Part shown: in pieces, positions 1-6,899 of the stretch
Position numbering within the stretch: the stretch's first letter is position 1
Layout of the letters: each line of letters begins with the position of its first letter
Origin: an uncultured Bacilli bacterium
GTDB lineage: Bacteria > Bacillota_I > Bacilli_A > RF39 > UBA660
DNA length: 17,273 nt
NCBI GenBank assembly: GCA_947600015.1
Contig: CANQFX010000024.1
Span: 1 to 17,273 of the forward strand
Direction of reading: 5' to 3'
The notes under the pieces: model-generated
Database searches by the model: none
The model's input: the letters and a program-made list of their open reading frames with translations, nothing else
Told to the model about the DNA's origin: nothing
Translations under genes and position numbers: made by a program

Positions 1-22
1 CCCCCCCCTACAATTTTGTCAA
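1..22 (-). promoter_or_regulatory. Left-edge half promoter: -35 TTGACA followed by poly-G
   Basis: On the minus strand TTGACA (17-22) lies directly after the T-tract of the preceding terminator. It is followed by AAATTGTA and then eight G (1-8), where the window stops. No gene or -10 box is visible beyond. If the G run is nine long and followed by a -10 box, the spacer would be 17. The matching G-run plus TATAAT arrangement at the right end supports a promoter reading, but this half alone is only a -35-like hexamer, so the call is inference. Confidence 0.5.
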
Positions 23-23
23 A

Positions 24-53
24 TAAAAAAGAAACCAAAGTTCATTTGTTTTC
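24..53 (-). terminator. Rho-independent terminator after the M19 dipeptidase gene
   Basis: On the minus strand, bases 53-45 and 39-31 form a nine-position stem with one mismatch (GAAAACAAA against TTTGGTTTC) and a five-base loop. A T-rich tail follows at 30-24. It lies a few bases after the TGA stop at 61-63 and closes the cvpA-dipeptidase unit. Confidence 0.7.
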
Positions 54-60
54 TCATAAA

Positions 61-1005
61 TCATTTTCGTTTATATTTTTCATATTGCTTTTTTGCATTA
101 TCATATAATATTTTATGAATTTCTAGTTTCGTATAATATTTTTCTAAATCTTTTTTTAAATCTCTTCTAATACAGGAATAATCATAAATAGATGTTTTAC
201 TATACTCCTTTTCTTTTTCTTTACAAAAAGTCATATCATCGCTGGAAACACCAACACGATCTATTCCTAAAATAGAAACGATATGATTAATATGATCTAT
301 ATAAGTTTTTCGCTGTTCTTTTTTTGTTGCCTGATTTTTTCTTTCTTCCGAAACAACAAAATTACGATTAGAAAATACACCAACAAGACAATCAAAATTA
401 GTTAACAATGATAACTCTTCTTCATCTAAATTACGTTTTCTATCACATAAAACTCTAGCATTAGAATGACTGATTAAAAGAAATGGTTTTTTGTTTTTTT
501 CTTGTAAATAATTTAATATATCTAAAAAAGATTTCTTATTGGTATGGGATAAGTCCAATGTAAGATTCAATTCCAATATCTTATCAATCAATTTTTGCCC
601 TTCCTTGGTTAATCCATCTTCACTACGAATTCCGGAGGCATAACAATTTTTCTCATTCCATACTAATAATATATTTTGTAAACCCATTTCTTTTAATATT
701 TCTAATTCTTCTATTTTTAAATAATCACAACCTTCAATAGAATAAATGATTTCGGTATTAGGAAGTAATTTTTCTACCAATGTTTTTGCTATTCGAAACA
801 TTTCTGTCACAGGTATTTCTTTTTGATAATATAAAGGATGAATTTCTTTTTTCATTTCCGCTTCACTCATAAAGTAAAGATTTGCAATCACTCCTTTTAC
901 ATTATCTTTGTGATAGGCTTTTATCCATTCTTTTAAAAAAGTATAATCATTCTCTAAATAAGAACGATACGCCAGAGTTAATAAATCAAAATGTAAATCA
1001 AACAT
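61..1005 (-). CDS. Membrane-dipeptidase-like zinc peptidase, family M19
   Basis: A 314-residue protein resembling the M19 (renal dipeptidase) family, TIM-barrel metallo-hydrolases that cleave dipeptides, often including D-amino-acid or non-standard peptides. Visible family marks in order are the N-terminal HxD (H5, D7, in DLHFDLL), E91 in SIEGCD, H154 in DLSHTN and H180 in SHSNAR, matching the expected zinc ligands. The late aspartate motif, usually near GSDFDG, is here GVSSDD (about 252-257), a mild departure. There is no signal peptide or membrane segment, so it is likely cytoplasmic, as in many bacterial members. Start is the ATG at 1003-1005, preceded by GAGGGG; cvpA ends 12 bases upstream, so the two are probably cotranscribed. 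A terminator follows. Substrate cannot be read from the sequence. Confidence 0.85.
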   Translation of the reverse strand: MFDLHFDLLTLAYRSYLENDYTFLKEWIKAYHKDNVKGVIANLYFMSEAEMKKEIHPLYYQKEIPVTEMFRIAKTLVEKLLPNTEIIYSIEGCDYLKIEELEILKEMGLQNILLVWNEKNCYASGIRSEDGLTKEGQKLIDKILELNLTLDLSHTNKKSFLDILNYLQEKNKKPFLLISHSNARVLCDRKRNLDEEELSLLTNFDCLVGVFSNRNFVVSEERKNQATKKEQRKTYIDHINHIVSILGIDRVGVSSDDMTFCKEKEKEYSKTSIYDYSCIRRDLKKDLEKYYTKLEIHKILYDNAKKQYEKYKRK

Positions 1006-1017
1006 GAATTTTCCCCT

Positions 1018-1728
1018 CTATTTTTTTATGATTTTATTGATTCCTTTTACTCCTTTTAATTTATCTAAGACAACTAATTGTTCTACTGTTTTTTTACTTA
1101 CTATTTTATATTCCAACATTACATCTAATATTTTTAAATTTGCATCATTCTTACTAATTTCTTCCTTTGTCACTTGTTCTGTTAACATATATACATCTTC
1201 TACTAACTTTCTCATACTTTTTGTTTTTGTTGATAGAATAGGGCTTTCATTTAATATTTTCGGAGTAAGTGTACTTTCCTGTAAGAAAGCATAATTTTTA
1301 CATGGTACAAAAACAAGGAATAATAAAATAAAAACGATAATATATCCTTTCAATAATCCTACGATGCTACCCAATATTTTGGAAGGCAATAATAAAACAA
1401 ATGTAAAATTGACTAATTTTTGTAAAATACCAGAAATTTTTAAAATAAAATGATAAATACTAAGTAGTAAGCTAAAAATAAGGAAAAAAGAAATACCTTG
1501 ATATAAAACAATATTCATTACAACCATATCTTTTAAACTACCTTTAAATGAGAAAAAAGGAAAATATTTGCATAAAAAATTAGCTAGTGGTTCTTTGAAC
1601 AAAAAAGATAAAATAAGAACAAGAACAATTCCTACAAAAGATACTGTTTCCTTAATTACTCCGTTTTTCCATCCCATTACGATGCATGAAATTAAAAATA
1701 AAACAATCACAATATCTAAAATATTCAT
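1018..1728 (-). CDS. CvpA-family integral membrane protein
   Basis: I place the start at the ATG at 1726-1728 (236 residues) rather than an upstream in-frame ATG, because AGAGGT sits about ten bases before it and the first residues (MNILDIVIVLFLISC) begin the first membrane helix. About four hydrophobic segments are visible (roughly 3-20, 28-46, 69-97, 120-145), followed by a soluble C-terminal tail of about 90 residues rich in Lys and Glu. The first loop GWKNGVIKE resembles the conserved GxxRG turn of the CvpA family. CvpA is linked to colicin V production in E. coli and to envelope stress tolerance in other bacteria; its molecular activity is unclear. The gene is divergent from rnhC and followed 12 bases later by the dipeptidase gene. 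Family call fairly sure, function not. Confidence 0.75.
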   Translation of the reverse strand: MNILDIVIVLFLISCIVMGWKNGVIKETVSFVGIVLVLILSFLFKEPLANFLCKYFPFFSFKGSLKDMVVMNIVLYQGISFFLIFSLLLSIYHFILKISGILQKLVNFTFVLLLPSKILGSIVGLLKGYIIVFILLFLVFVPCKNYAFLQESTLTPKILNESPILSTKTKSMRKLVEDVYMLTEQVTKEEISKNDANLKILDVMLEYKIVSKKTVEQLVVLDKLKGVKGINKIIKK

Positions 1729-1755
1729 ATTTATACTACCTCTACTTTCATTTTC

Positions 1756-1761
1756 AGTATA
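1756..1761 (-). promoter_or_regulatory. Candidate -10 box for cvpA
   Basis: TATACT on the minus strand, 28 bases before the chosen cvpA start. No good -35 hexamer is visible 16-18 bases upstream, where the rnhC -10 box lies. The two divergent promoters would therefore overlap. Confidence 0.35.
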
Positions 1762-1779
1762 CACTATTTTTTCTTAATA

Positions 1780-1788
1780 TGCTATACT
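1780..1788 (+). promoter_or_regulatory. Extended -10 promoter of rnhC
   Basis: TGCTATACT is a good extended -10 element. No convincing -35 is seen, which is tolerable for this promoter class. Transcription would start near 1795, inside or at the edge of the GAGGTG ribosome site (1795-1800), giving a leader of only about ten bases before the ATG at 1806. Confidence 0.5.
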
Positions 1789-1805
1789 AGTTTTGAGGTG
1801 AAACT

Positions 1806-2717
1806 ATGAACATTGTAATTAAAGTAAATGATGAAATTAAAGCGAAAATGATCGAATATTATAAAGATAAACGAAGGGATAAAGTAATTCCCTATGTTGT
1901 TTTTCAAGCACAAGATGAAGATACGGTAATTACAATGTATGAAAGCGGTAAAGTTATGTTCCAAGGAGTAAGTGCAGATGTAGATGCAGCGATGTGGGGT
2001 GTTGCTTTAGAAAATACCAAAGAAGAAAAGGAAAAAAAGAAGAAAGAAAATCAAAAATATTATCTATGTAATTCTGTTGGTTCTGATGAAGTAGGTACAG
2101 GAGATTATTTTGGTCCGATTGTTGTTACTGCAACCTATGTACCGAAAGAAGAAATTCCTTTTTTAGAAAGTTTAGGAGTAATGGATTCAAAAAAAATAGA
2201 TGATAATAAAATTTTAAAAATTGCACCTCAAATTGCACAAAGAATAAAATATCGTAGTATCATTCTTTCTAATCAAGAATATAATGAAAAATATACCAAA
2301 GATGTCAATATGAATAAAATTAAAGCAATTATGCATAATAAAGCACTTTATCAATTAATGACTGAAGAAAATCCAACGATAGATTATATTATTGTAGATG
2401 AGTTTGCTAGAGAAAAAAGATATTATGAATATTTAGAGGGAATTCCTGATATACAAAGAAATATTACTTTCTTAACAAAAGCAGAAGATCAAAACCTAGC
2501 CGTTGCTTGTGGATCGATTATTAGTCGCTATCTCTTTTTAAAAGAATTTGATAAACTTTGTGATCAAATTCATTTTCCTTTACCAAAAGGCGCTGGTAGT
2601 GATGTTGATCGAATAGGAGAAGAAATTGTTGAAAAATACGGGAAAGAAAAGTTAAAAGAAATTGCTAAATTAAATTTTCGAAATACAGAGCGAATCCTAC
2701 ATACAATGATTTATTAA
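1806..2717 (+). CDS. rnhC: Ribonuclease HIII
   Basis: Endonuclease that cuts the RNA strand of RNA-DNA hybrids, acting on R-loops and primers. The 303 residues fit the family length. Residues 1-65 form the N-terminal TBP-like substrate-binding domain typical of RNase HIII, linked by a charged Lys/Glu stretch (71-83) to the catalytic domain. The family signature SDEVGTGDYFGP (93-104) supplies the acidic pair D94-E95; further catalytic acids are probably D198 (IIVDEF) and D228 (KAEDQN). The following VACGSIISR matches the conserved helix. Start ATG is set by GAGGTG six bases upstream. It is the only gene on the plus strand, divergent from cvpA and convergent with a two-helix membrane protein, sharing a bidirectional terminator. 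The pairing with cvpA on the other strand also occurs in other Firmicutes (recall, not checked). Confidence 0.95.
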   Translation: MNIVIKVNDEIKAKMIEYYKDKRRDKVIPYVVFQAQDEDTVITMYESGKVMFQGVSADVDAAMWGVALENTKEEKEKKKKENQKYYLCNSVGSDEVGTGDYFGPIVVTATYVPKEEIPFLESLGVMDSKKIDDNKILKIAPQIAQRIKYRSIILSNQEYNEKYTKDVNMNKIKAIMHNKALYQLMTEENPTIDYIIVDEFAREKRYYEYLEGIPDIQRNITFLTKAEDQNLAVACGSIISRYLFLKEFDKLCDQIHFPLPKGAGSDVDRIGEEIVEKYGKEKLKEIAKLNFRNTERILHTMIY

Positions 2718-2744
2718 AAAACATGGATATCATTCCATGTTTTT
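2717..2744. terminator. Bidirectional terminator between rnhC and the convergent gene
   Basis: An 11-base-pair perfect stem (2717-2727 with 2734-2744) and a six-base loop. The A5 start and T5 end make it work in either direction. The rnhC TAA overlaps its left edge, and the TGA of the convergent gene (2730-2732) lies in the loop. Confidence 0.9.
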
Positions 2745-3422
2745 CTTTTTCTTTTTTACATAACCTTTTTCTTTTTTAGGATTAAATTTCTCATCTAAAT
2801 CAATTAAATTTGTGAGACTTTTTAATTCTTCATAAGAAATTTTATCGATTGTATTTAAATTAAATAAAGGAACTTCTGTTGATTCAATAGGAGCAAGGCT
2901 TTCTTCCTCATATAATTTTGGTCTTTCTTGGTTTATTTTTTCTAGTAATTGTTGTTTCTTGTTCCTTGTTTTTTCCGATTGATATCCCTCATTGTTATTT
3001 ATCTGCTTTTCATATTCTAAAAATAATTCATTTTTCTCTAAATCCTCTAATTCCTTTGTAGATAATATAATACCTCCGATTCCCATTGTTAGAGTAAAAA
3101 ACAAAAAAACAATGCCTACTATAGTGGTTACCACCATACCGGAACCTAAAAATAGAATACTACCTCCAACGATTAAACCACCAAGAATGAATTTTACACC
3201 ACAAATTTTTAAATCATTTGTTTCTTCTTTATAATCTTCATTATTGGCATAATTTTTTACTTGCTTTTTCATCATTTTTAATACCATTAATTCATTTTCT
3301 ATTGTATAGGGCAAAATATATGTTTCCCCTGAAGCAAGTGAAACAATCATTTGGCCTTCTTTTATTTCATAATTTAAGATAAATGTTTTTCTATTTTCTC
3401 TTTCTGTTGGATAATCTTTCAT
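2730..3422 (-). CDS. Two-helix membrane protein, tandem paralogue A (unknown function)
   Basis: I do not recognise this 230-residue protein. It has a soluble N-terminal part (about 1-70, sharing KTFILNYEIKEG and a YILP motif with its neighbour), two hydrophobic segments (about 74-95 and 97-121), then a long charged C-terminal region. That region contains ELxDLEKNELFLEYEKQIN and a Lys-rich stretch, probably coiled coil, followed by the motif PLFNLNTIDKISYEELK, and ends in a Lys cluster (223-227). The topology suggests a helical hairpin in the membrane with both ends in the cytoplasm. The upstream gene at 3449-4135 is a paralogue; the gap is 26 bases with a GAAAGGAAA ribosome site, so they are likely cotranscribed. 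The C-terminal half is almost identical between the two, while the membrane part has diverged. Confidence 0.75.
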   Translation of the reverse strand: MKDYPTERENRKTFILNYEIKEGQMIVSLASGETYILPYTIENELMVLKMMKKQVKNYANNEDYKEETNDLKICGVKFILGGLIVGGSILFLGSGMVVTTIVGIVFLFFTLTMGIGGIILSTKELEDLEKNELFLEYEKQINNNEGYQSEKTRNKKQQLLEKINQERPKLYEEESLAPIESTEVPLFNLNTIDKISYEELKSLTNLIDLDEKFNPKKEKGYVKKKKKNME

Positions 3423-3448
3423 TTTATTCGTTTCCTTTCTTACGTCCT

Positions 3449-4135
3449 TTATTTATTTTTTTGCCTTTTGATCAATTCTTTTGGTAAATCTACTGCTGGA
3501 TGAAATTTTTCATCTAAATCAATTAAATCCGTAAGTTCTTTTAATTCTTTATAAGAAATTTTATCGATTGTATTTAAGTTAAATAAAGGAACCTCTGGTG
3601 ATTCGATAGGAGCAAGTCTTTCTTCTACATATGTTTCTATTGTCTTTGGCATCGCTTGGTTTATTTTTTCTACTAATTGTTGTTTCTTGTTCCTTGTTTT
3701 TTCCGATTGATATTCTTCATTGGTATTTATCTGCTTTTCATATTCTAAAAATAATTCATTTTTCTCTAAATCCTTTAATTCTTTTGTAAATTCAATGATA
3801 CTTCCAATTCCTATTATTTGTGCTAAAAGAAAAAATACAAAACTGGCCATTACATATATTGGGTTAGTAAAACTAAAAATACCCACACATGCTAAGAGAC
3901 CAACCAGAATACATTTTCCTCCAAACATTTGAAATCGTTCCATTGTTTCTTTTCGTTTTAAATAATGTTTTACTTGCTTTTTCATTGCTTTTAATACCGT
4001 TAATTCATTTTCTCTTGTATCAGGCAAAATATATTTTTCTTTCGAAGCAAGAAAGACAATTATTTTTCCTTCTTTTATTTCATAATTTAATATAAACGTT
4101 TTTTTTAATTCCTTGTCTATTGTATAGTCTTTCAT
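3449..4135 (-). CDS. Two-helix membrane protein, tandem paralogue B (unknown function)
   Basis: A 228-residue paralogue of the product at 2730-3422 with the same layout: N-terminal soluble domain (KTFILNYEIKEG at 12-23, KYILP at 34-38), two membrane segments (about 73-90 and 93-115), an amphipathic charged region (EKNELFLEYEKQIN) and the conserved PLFNLNTIDKISYKELK block near the C-terminus. Function unknown. It is the promoter-proximal copy: an AAGGAGAAG ribosome site precedes the ATG and a good promoter lies upstream. It lacks the terminal Lys cluster of the other copy. Conservation of the C-terminal block in both copies hints that this is the partner-binding part, but that is inference. 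Confidence 0.75.
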   Translation of the reverse strand: MKDYTIDKELKKTFILNYEIKEGKIIVFLASKEKYILPDTRENELTVLKAMKKQVKHYLKRKETMERFQMFGGKCILVGLLACVGIFSFTNPIYVMASFVFFLLAQIIGIGSIIEFTKELKDLEKNELFLEYEKQINTNEEYQSEKTRNKKQQLVEKINQAMPKTIETYVEERLAPIESPEVPLFNLNTIDKISYKELKELTDLIDLDEKFHPAVDLPKELIKRQKNK

Positions 4136-4158
4136 ACTACTTCTCCTTTGCGAAGTAT

Positions 4159-4187
4159 ATTTTATTTAAAATTGCTTGATTTGTCAA
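4159..4187 (-). promoter_or_regulatory. Promoter of the tandem membrane-protein pair
   Basis: On the minus strand TTGACA (4182-4187), a 17-base spacer and TAAAAT (4159-4164). This is a perfect -35 and a good -10 at ideal spacing, 23 bases before the start of the first paralogue. Confidence 0.75.
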
Positions 4188-4228
4188 TCATTGATCTTAT
4201 TTGATTGTTAAGAAAATATTCCTCTGAT

Positions 4229-4253
4229 AAAAAAAGGAAACTTAGTGTTTCCT
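4229..4253 (-). terminator. Terminator after dfrA, containing its stop codon
   Basis: Perfect seven-base-pair stem AGGAAAC/GTTTCCT (4253-4247 with 4241-4235), loop of five and a tail of T (4234-4229). The dfrA TAA (4242-4244) is in the loop. Confidence 0.9.
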
Positions 4254-4724
4254 AGTATATAATAATCGTTTATATTTCATATCCTGAAATTCTTTTTCAC
4301 ATAATTCTTCTATCTGCCACTCTTCTTTTGGAAAATCTGGAAAATAAGTGTCTGCTTCAAATGTTTTTTCAATTTCTGTTAAATATATTTTAGTGGTAAA
4401 GGGAAGCATTTGTTCGTATACTTTTGCTCCACCAATTACCATAATTTCTTGATTTAGTCTTTCGATATACGCCATTAATTCATTTAAATCATGGCAAGTC
4501 ATTACTTCTTTGTTTTTTATTTCTTGATGTGTTAGGACAATATGTTTTCGTTGAGGCAATAACTTTGGTAAGGAAAGATACGTATTTTTCCCCATCACAA
4601 TTGGCTTATTTTGCGTTGTTTCTTTGAAAAACTTTAAGTCTTCCGGAATATGCCAAAGTAATTGGTTATCTTTTCCTAATTCTCTTCGTTTCCCAATTGC
4701 AGCAATCATAGAAATATCTTTCAT
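4242..4724 (-). CDS. dfrA: Dihydrofolate reductase
   Basis: Reduces dihydrofolate to tetrahydrofolate with NADPH, regenerating the cofactor that thymidylate synthase oxidises. The 160 residues are normal for chromosomal DHFR. Seen in order: MIAAI near the N-terminus, LLWHIPEDLKFFK (22-34) with W24 and the probable catalytic E28, PIVMGKNTYLSLP (41-53) for NADPH binding, and VIGGAKVYEQMLP for the dinucleotide-binding glycine pair. The start ATG is preceded by GAGGTGG. It begins 15 bases after thyA ends, a common arrangement in Firmicutes and consistent with the paired chemistry. A strong terminator ends the unit. The symbol folA would be equally valid; nothing marks it as a trimethoprim-resistant acquired type. 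Confidence 0.95.
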   Translation of the reverse strand: MKDISMIAAIGKRRELGKDNQLLWHIPEDLKFFKETTQNKPIVMGKNTYLSLPKLLPQRKHIVLTHQEIKNKEVMTCHDLNELMAYIERLNQEIMVIGGAKVYEQMLPFTTKIYLTEIEKTFEADTYFPDFPKEEWQIEELCEKEFQDMKYKRLLYTRKH

Positions 4725-4739
4725 GTTCCACCTCTTCTA

Positions 4740-5591
4740 TTAGATTCCAAGTTCAAATTTCAATTGTGGATTTTTCTCTTTGATCAATTGTTTTGGATAA
4801 TCTTTAATCGTAACATCCTCTGGAGTAAAATCATAAAAGTTTGTTTTTTCTTTATTTAGTTCAATTGTTGGACTACACTCTACGGCTTCTCTTTGAATTA
4901 ATTCTTTTGCTTGTTCAATATGACGATCATAAATTTGAATATTATTATAAAACCATGTAAAACGTCCTGGAGTTAAATTTAAATGTCTTGCGACCATATG
5001 TTGAAATACTAAATATTGCATTTGATTAATACAACCTGCCGTCGCAAAATCACTCGATCTTTGGGTAAGACACATATCTAAATAATCTATTCCATCTTTG
5101 CCGTGCCTAATATTCCATTGTGTTAGAAAAGCACAAGGTTTTAATCCATGCTTTTCTTGAAAATCATCTTCTTGCCATAATGAGATAATATGACGTCTGC
5201 CATCTGGATCTTTTTGCATTCCTTCTAATAAACGCGTTACTAATTCATGACGCCTTACTGTTTCGCCATAAACACTGCCAATTGTTCTATTTCCAATATC
5301 CCATTCGTCCCACCAAGAAACACCATATTTTTCTTTTAATAAATCTAAATCATTTGATTCTTCTTGATAAATCCATAATAATTCTCCAATGCTACTTTTA
5401 ATCGCAATTGGTCTTAATGTAATTAATGGGGTCTCATTTTTTGTTAAATCATAGGTACACATCCCATGATTTACACTTAACGTATGTGCTTTTGTTCCAT
5501 CTGCGTAATGGGGTCTTGGATTTTGATCTAGGCACCCTTCCTCTAAAATTCTTTTTAAGATTTCTTTTGTGTATTGATCACCTTTTGTCAT
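4740..5591 (-). CDS. thyA: Thymidylate synthase
   Basis: Converts dUMP to dTMP using methylene-tetrahydrofolate. I choose the ATG at 5589-5591 (283 residues) over an in-frame ATG 24 bases upstream, because AAAGGAGG lies just before it at 5597-5603. Seen: DGTKAHTLS near the N-terminus, DGRRHIISLW (130-139) with the phosphate-binding Arg pair, the catalytic Cys in LKPCAFLTQW (C153), QRSSDFATAGCINQMQY (177-193) for dUMP binding and YDRHIEQ (221-227). The residue after the catalytic Cys is Ala where the E. coli type has His; the PC-aromatic-TQW pattern and the C-terminal NFYDFTPED resemble the B. subtilis ThyA/phage-type branch (from memory). Followed at once by dfrA. Confidence 0.95.
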   Translation of the reverse strand: MTKGDQYTKEILKRILEEGCLDQNPRPHYADGTKAHTLSVNHGMCTYDLTKNETPLITLRPIAIKSSIGELLWIYQEESNDLDLLKEKYGVSWWDEWDIGNRTIGSVYGETVRRHELVTRLLEGMQKDPDGRRHIISLWQEDDFQEKHGLKPCAFLTQWNIRHGKDGIDYLDMCLTQRSSDFATAGCINQMQYLVFQHMVARHLNLTPGRFTWFYNNIQIYDRHIEQAKELIQREAVECSPTIELNKEKTNFYDFTPEDVTIKDYPKQLIKEKNPQLKFELGI

Positions 5592-5633
5592 TTTTTCCTC
5601 CTTTTTTAACCCCAATTCTTCTTTACTGTTAAT

Positions 5634-5662
5634 AGTATATCATGAAGAAGAGAAAATCGAAA
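5634..5662 (-). promoter_or_regulatory. Promoter of thyA-dfrA
   Basis: Extended -10 TGATATACT (5634-5642) with a weak -35 TTTCGA (5657-5662) at 17-base spacing. It lies just after the dnaJ terminator, so thyA-dfrA appears to be its own unit rather than part of the heat-shock operon. Confidence 0.55.
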
Positions 5663-5672
5663 CTTTTTCTAC

Positions 5673-5695
5673 AAAAAAAGAAGGAAAATCCCTCT
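5673..5695 (-). terminator. Terminator of the heat-shock operon
   Basis: Seven-base-pair stem AGAGGGA/TCCTTCT with one G-T pair (5695-5689 with 5685-5679), a three-base loop and a T tail (5678-5673). The dnaJ TAG (5694-5696) overlaps the first base of the stem. Confidence 0.75.
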
Positions 5696-6836
5696 AATTA
5701 TTTTTGTCTACAAATTTCGTAAATGTTGTAATTTCTTCTGTCTCAAGCGAAGTTTTGGCAAGTTTTTCTATTAATGATTTTTGATCTCTTGATAAACGTT
5801 TTGGTGTGTAAACTTTAAATACAACATACATGTCTCCTTTATGTTTATGATATTTATTGTCTACTCCTTTTCCACGAATTCTCTCTTTATCTCCACTATT
5901 GGTTCCCGCATCAATATTTAATTTAACATTTCCGTAAAGTGTTGGAATCACCTTTTTACAACCAAGAATTGCCTCGGTTATCGTAAGAGGAACTTCTAAA
6001 TAAATATCATCTTGATCTCGTAGAAAGAACTCATGTTCTGAGACGATAAATTCTAAATATAAATCTCCGTTTGGTCCACCATTACTACCAGGATTCCCTT
6101 TGCCACTTACTCTTAGTCGATCTCCAGTAGTAATTCCAGCAGGAATACTAATCGTGATTTTTTTATTTCTTTTTACGCGACCTTTTCCATTACATTCTCG
6201 ACATTTTCGTTTATAAATTTTTCCCGTTCCTCCACAATCAGGACAAGTACTTTTTGAAAGAAAAGATCCTAAAATGGTTTGTTGTTGGGTAGTAATTGTT
6301 CCACTTCCATGACATGTATGACACTCTTCAACATCAAAGCCACCTTTTCCATGACATTCTTCACATTCTTCTACTACATCTAAATCAAATTTTTTTTCTG
6401 TACCAAAAATTGCTTCTTCAAAATCTAAATTCATTTGCATTAATACATCGCTACCGCGACTTTTTCTAGTACGCGAAGATGCTCCAGAGGAAAATCCAGA
6501 AAAACCAGAGAAAGCACTTTCTCCTCCAAAGATACTATCAAAAATATCTCCAAAGTCAAATCCTCCTGCATCAAATCCTGAAAATCCAGAGAAACCACTT
6601 GCGCCTCCACTCACACCGGCATGTCCATATTGATCATACATTTTTCTTTTAGATTCATCCGATAATACCGAATAGGCTTCTTGGGCTTCTTTAAATTTTT
6701 CTTCTGCATTTGGATTATCCTTATTTAAATCTGGATGGAATTCTTTGGCTTTTTTTCGAAAGGCACTTTTGATTTCTGCTTCCGTTGCATTTTTAGAAAC
6801 ACCTAAGACCTCATAATAATCTCTTTTCTCTGCCAT
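5694..6836 (-). CDS. dnaJ: Chaperone protein DnaJ (Hsp40)
   Basis: Co-chaperone that delivers unfolded clients to DnaK and stimulates its ATPase. All class I parts are present in 380 residues: a J domain (about 4-70) with the essential HPD at 34-36; a Gly/Phe linker (about 75-125) with repeated GFSGF units and a DIFDSIFGG motif; four zinc-binding CxxCxGxG-type repeats (CEECHGKG, CHTCHGSG, CPDCGGTG, CRECNGKG); then the C-terminal substrate-binding barrels. Start ATG is preceded by AAAGGAGT. It is the last gene of hrcA-grpE-dnaK-dnaJ, separated from dnaK by 63 bases that contain a hairpin. Confidence 0.98.
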   Translation of the reverse strand: MAEKRDYYEVLGVSKNATEAEIKSAFRKKAKEFHPDLNKDNPNAEEKFKEAQEAYSVLSDESKRKMYDQYGHAGVSGGASGFSGFSGFDAGGFDFGDIFDSIFGGESAFSGFSGFSSGASSRTRKSRGSDVLMQMNLDFEEAIFGTEKKFDLDVVEECEECHGKGGFDVEECHTCHGSGTITTQQQTILGSFLSKSTCPDCGGTGKIYKRKCRECNGKGRVKRNKKITISIPAGITTGDRLRVSGKGNPGSNGGPNGDLYLEFIVSEHEFFLRDQDDIYLEVPLTITEAILGCKKVIPTLYGNVKLNIDAGTNSGDKERIRGKGVDNKYHKHKGDMYVVFKVYTPKRLSRDQKSLIEKLAKTSLETEEITTFTKFVDKNN

Positions 6837-6873
6837 TGTTTACTCCTTTCTTTTTTAATAAACAAGAAGAAAG

Positions 6874-6893
6874 AGTAGCCCAAAAGGACTACT
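6874..6893 (-). promoter_or_regulatory. Hairpin between dnaK and dnaJ
   Basis: On the minus strand AGTAGTCC TTTT GGGCTACT forms an eight-pair stem with a tetraloop, extendable past a one-base bulge. The downstream bases (CTTTCTTCTTGTTT) are pyrimidine-rich but not a clean U run. It may be an attenuating terminator or an mRNA processing or stability element setting DnaK above DnaJ. The structure is seen; the role is inference. Confidence 0.5.
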
Positions 6894-6899
6894 TTCCTT

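Noticed and set aside
1729..1764. Longer cvpA start
   Set aside because: The extra residues are hydrophilic and the AGAGGT site lies inside them, ten bases before the chosen ATG.
5591..5615. Longer thyA start giving eight extra residues
   Set aside because: AAAGGAGG lies inside this extension and is correctly placed only for the later ATG; the family starts near there.
6480..6610. Short repeated units that could be a tandem repeat array
   Set aside because: They encode the GFSGF repeats of the normal DnaJ Gly/Phe linker.
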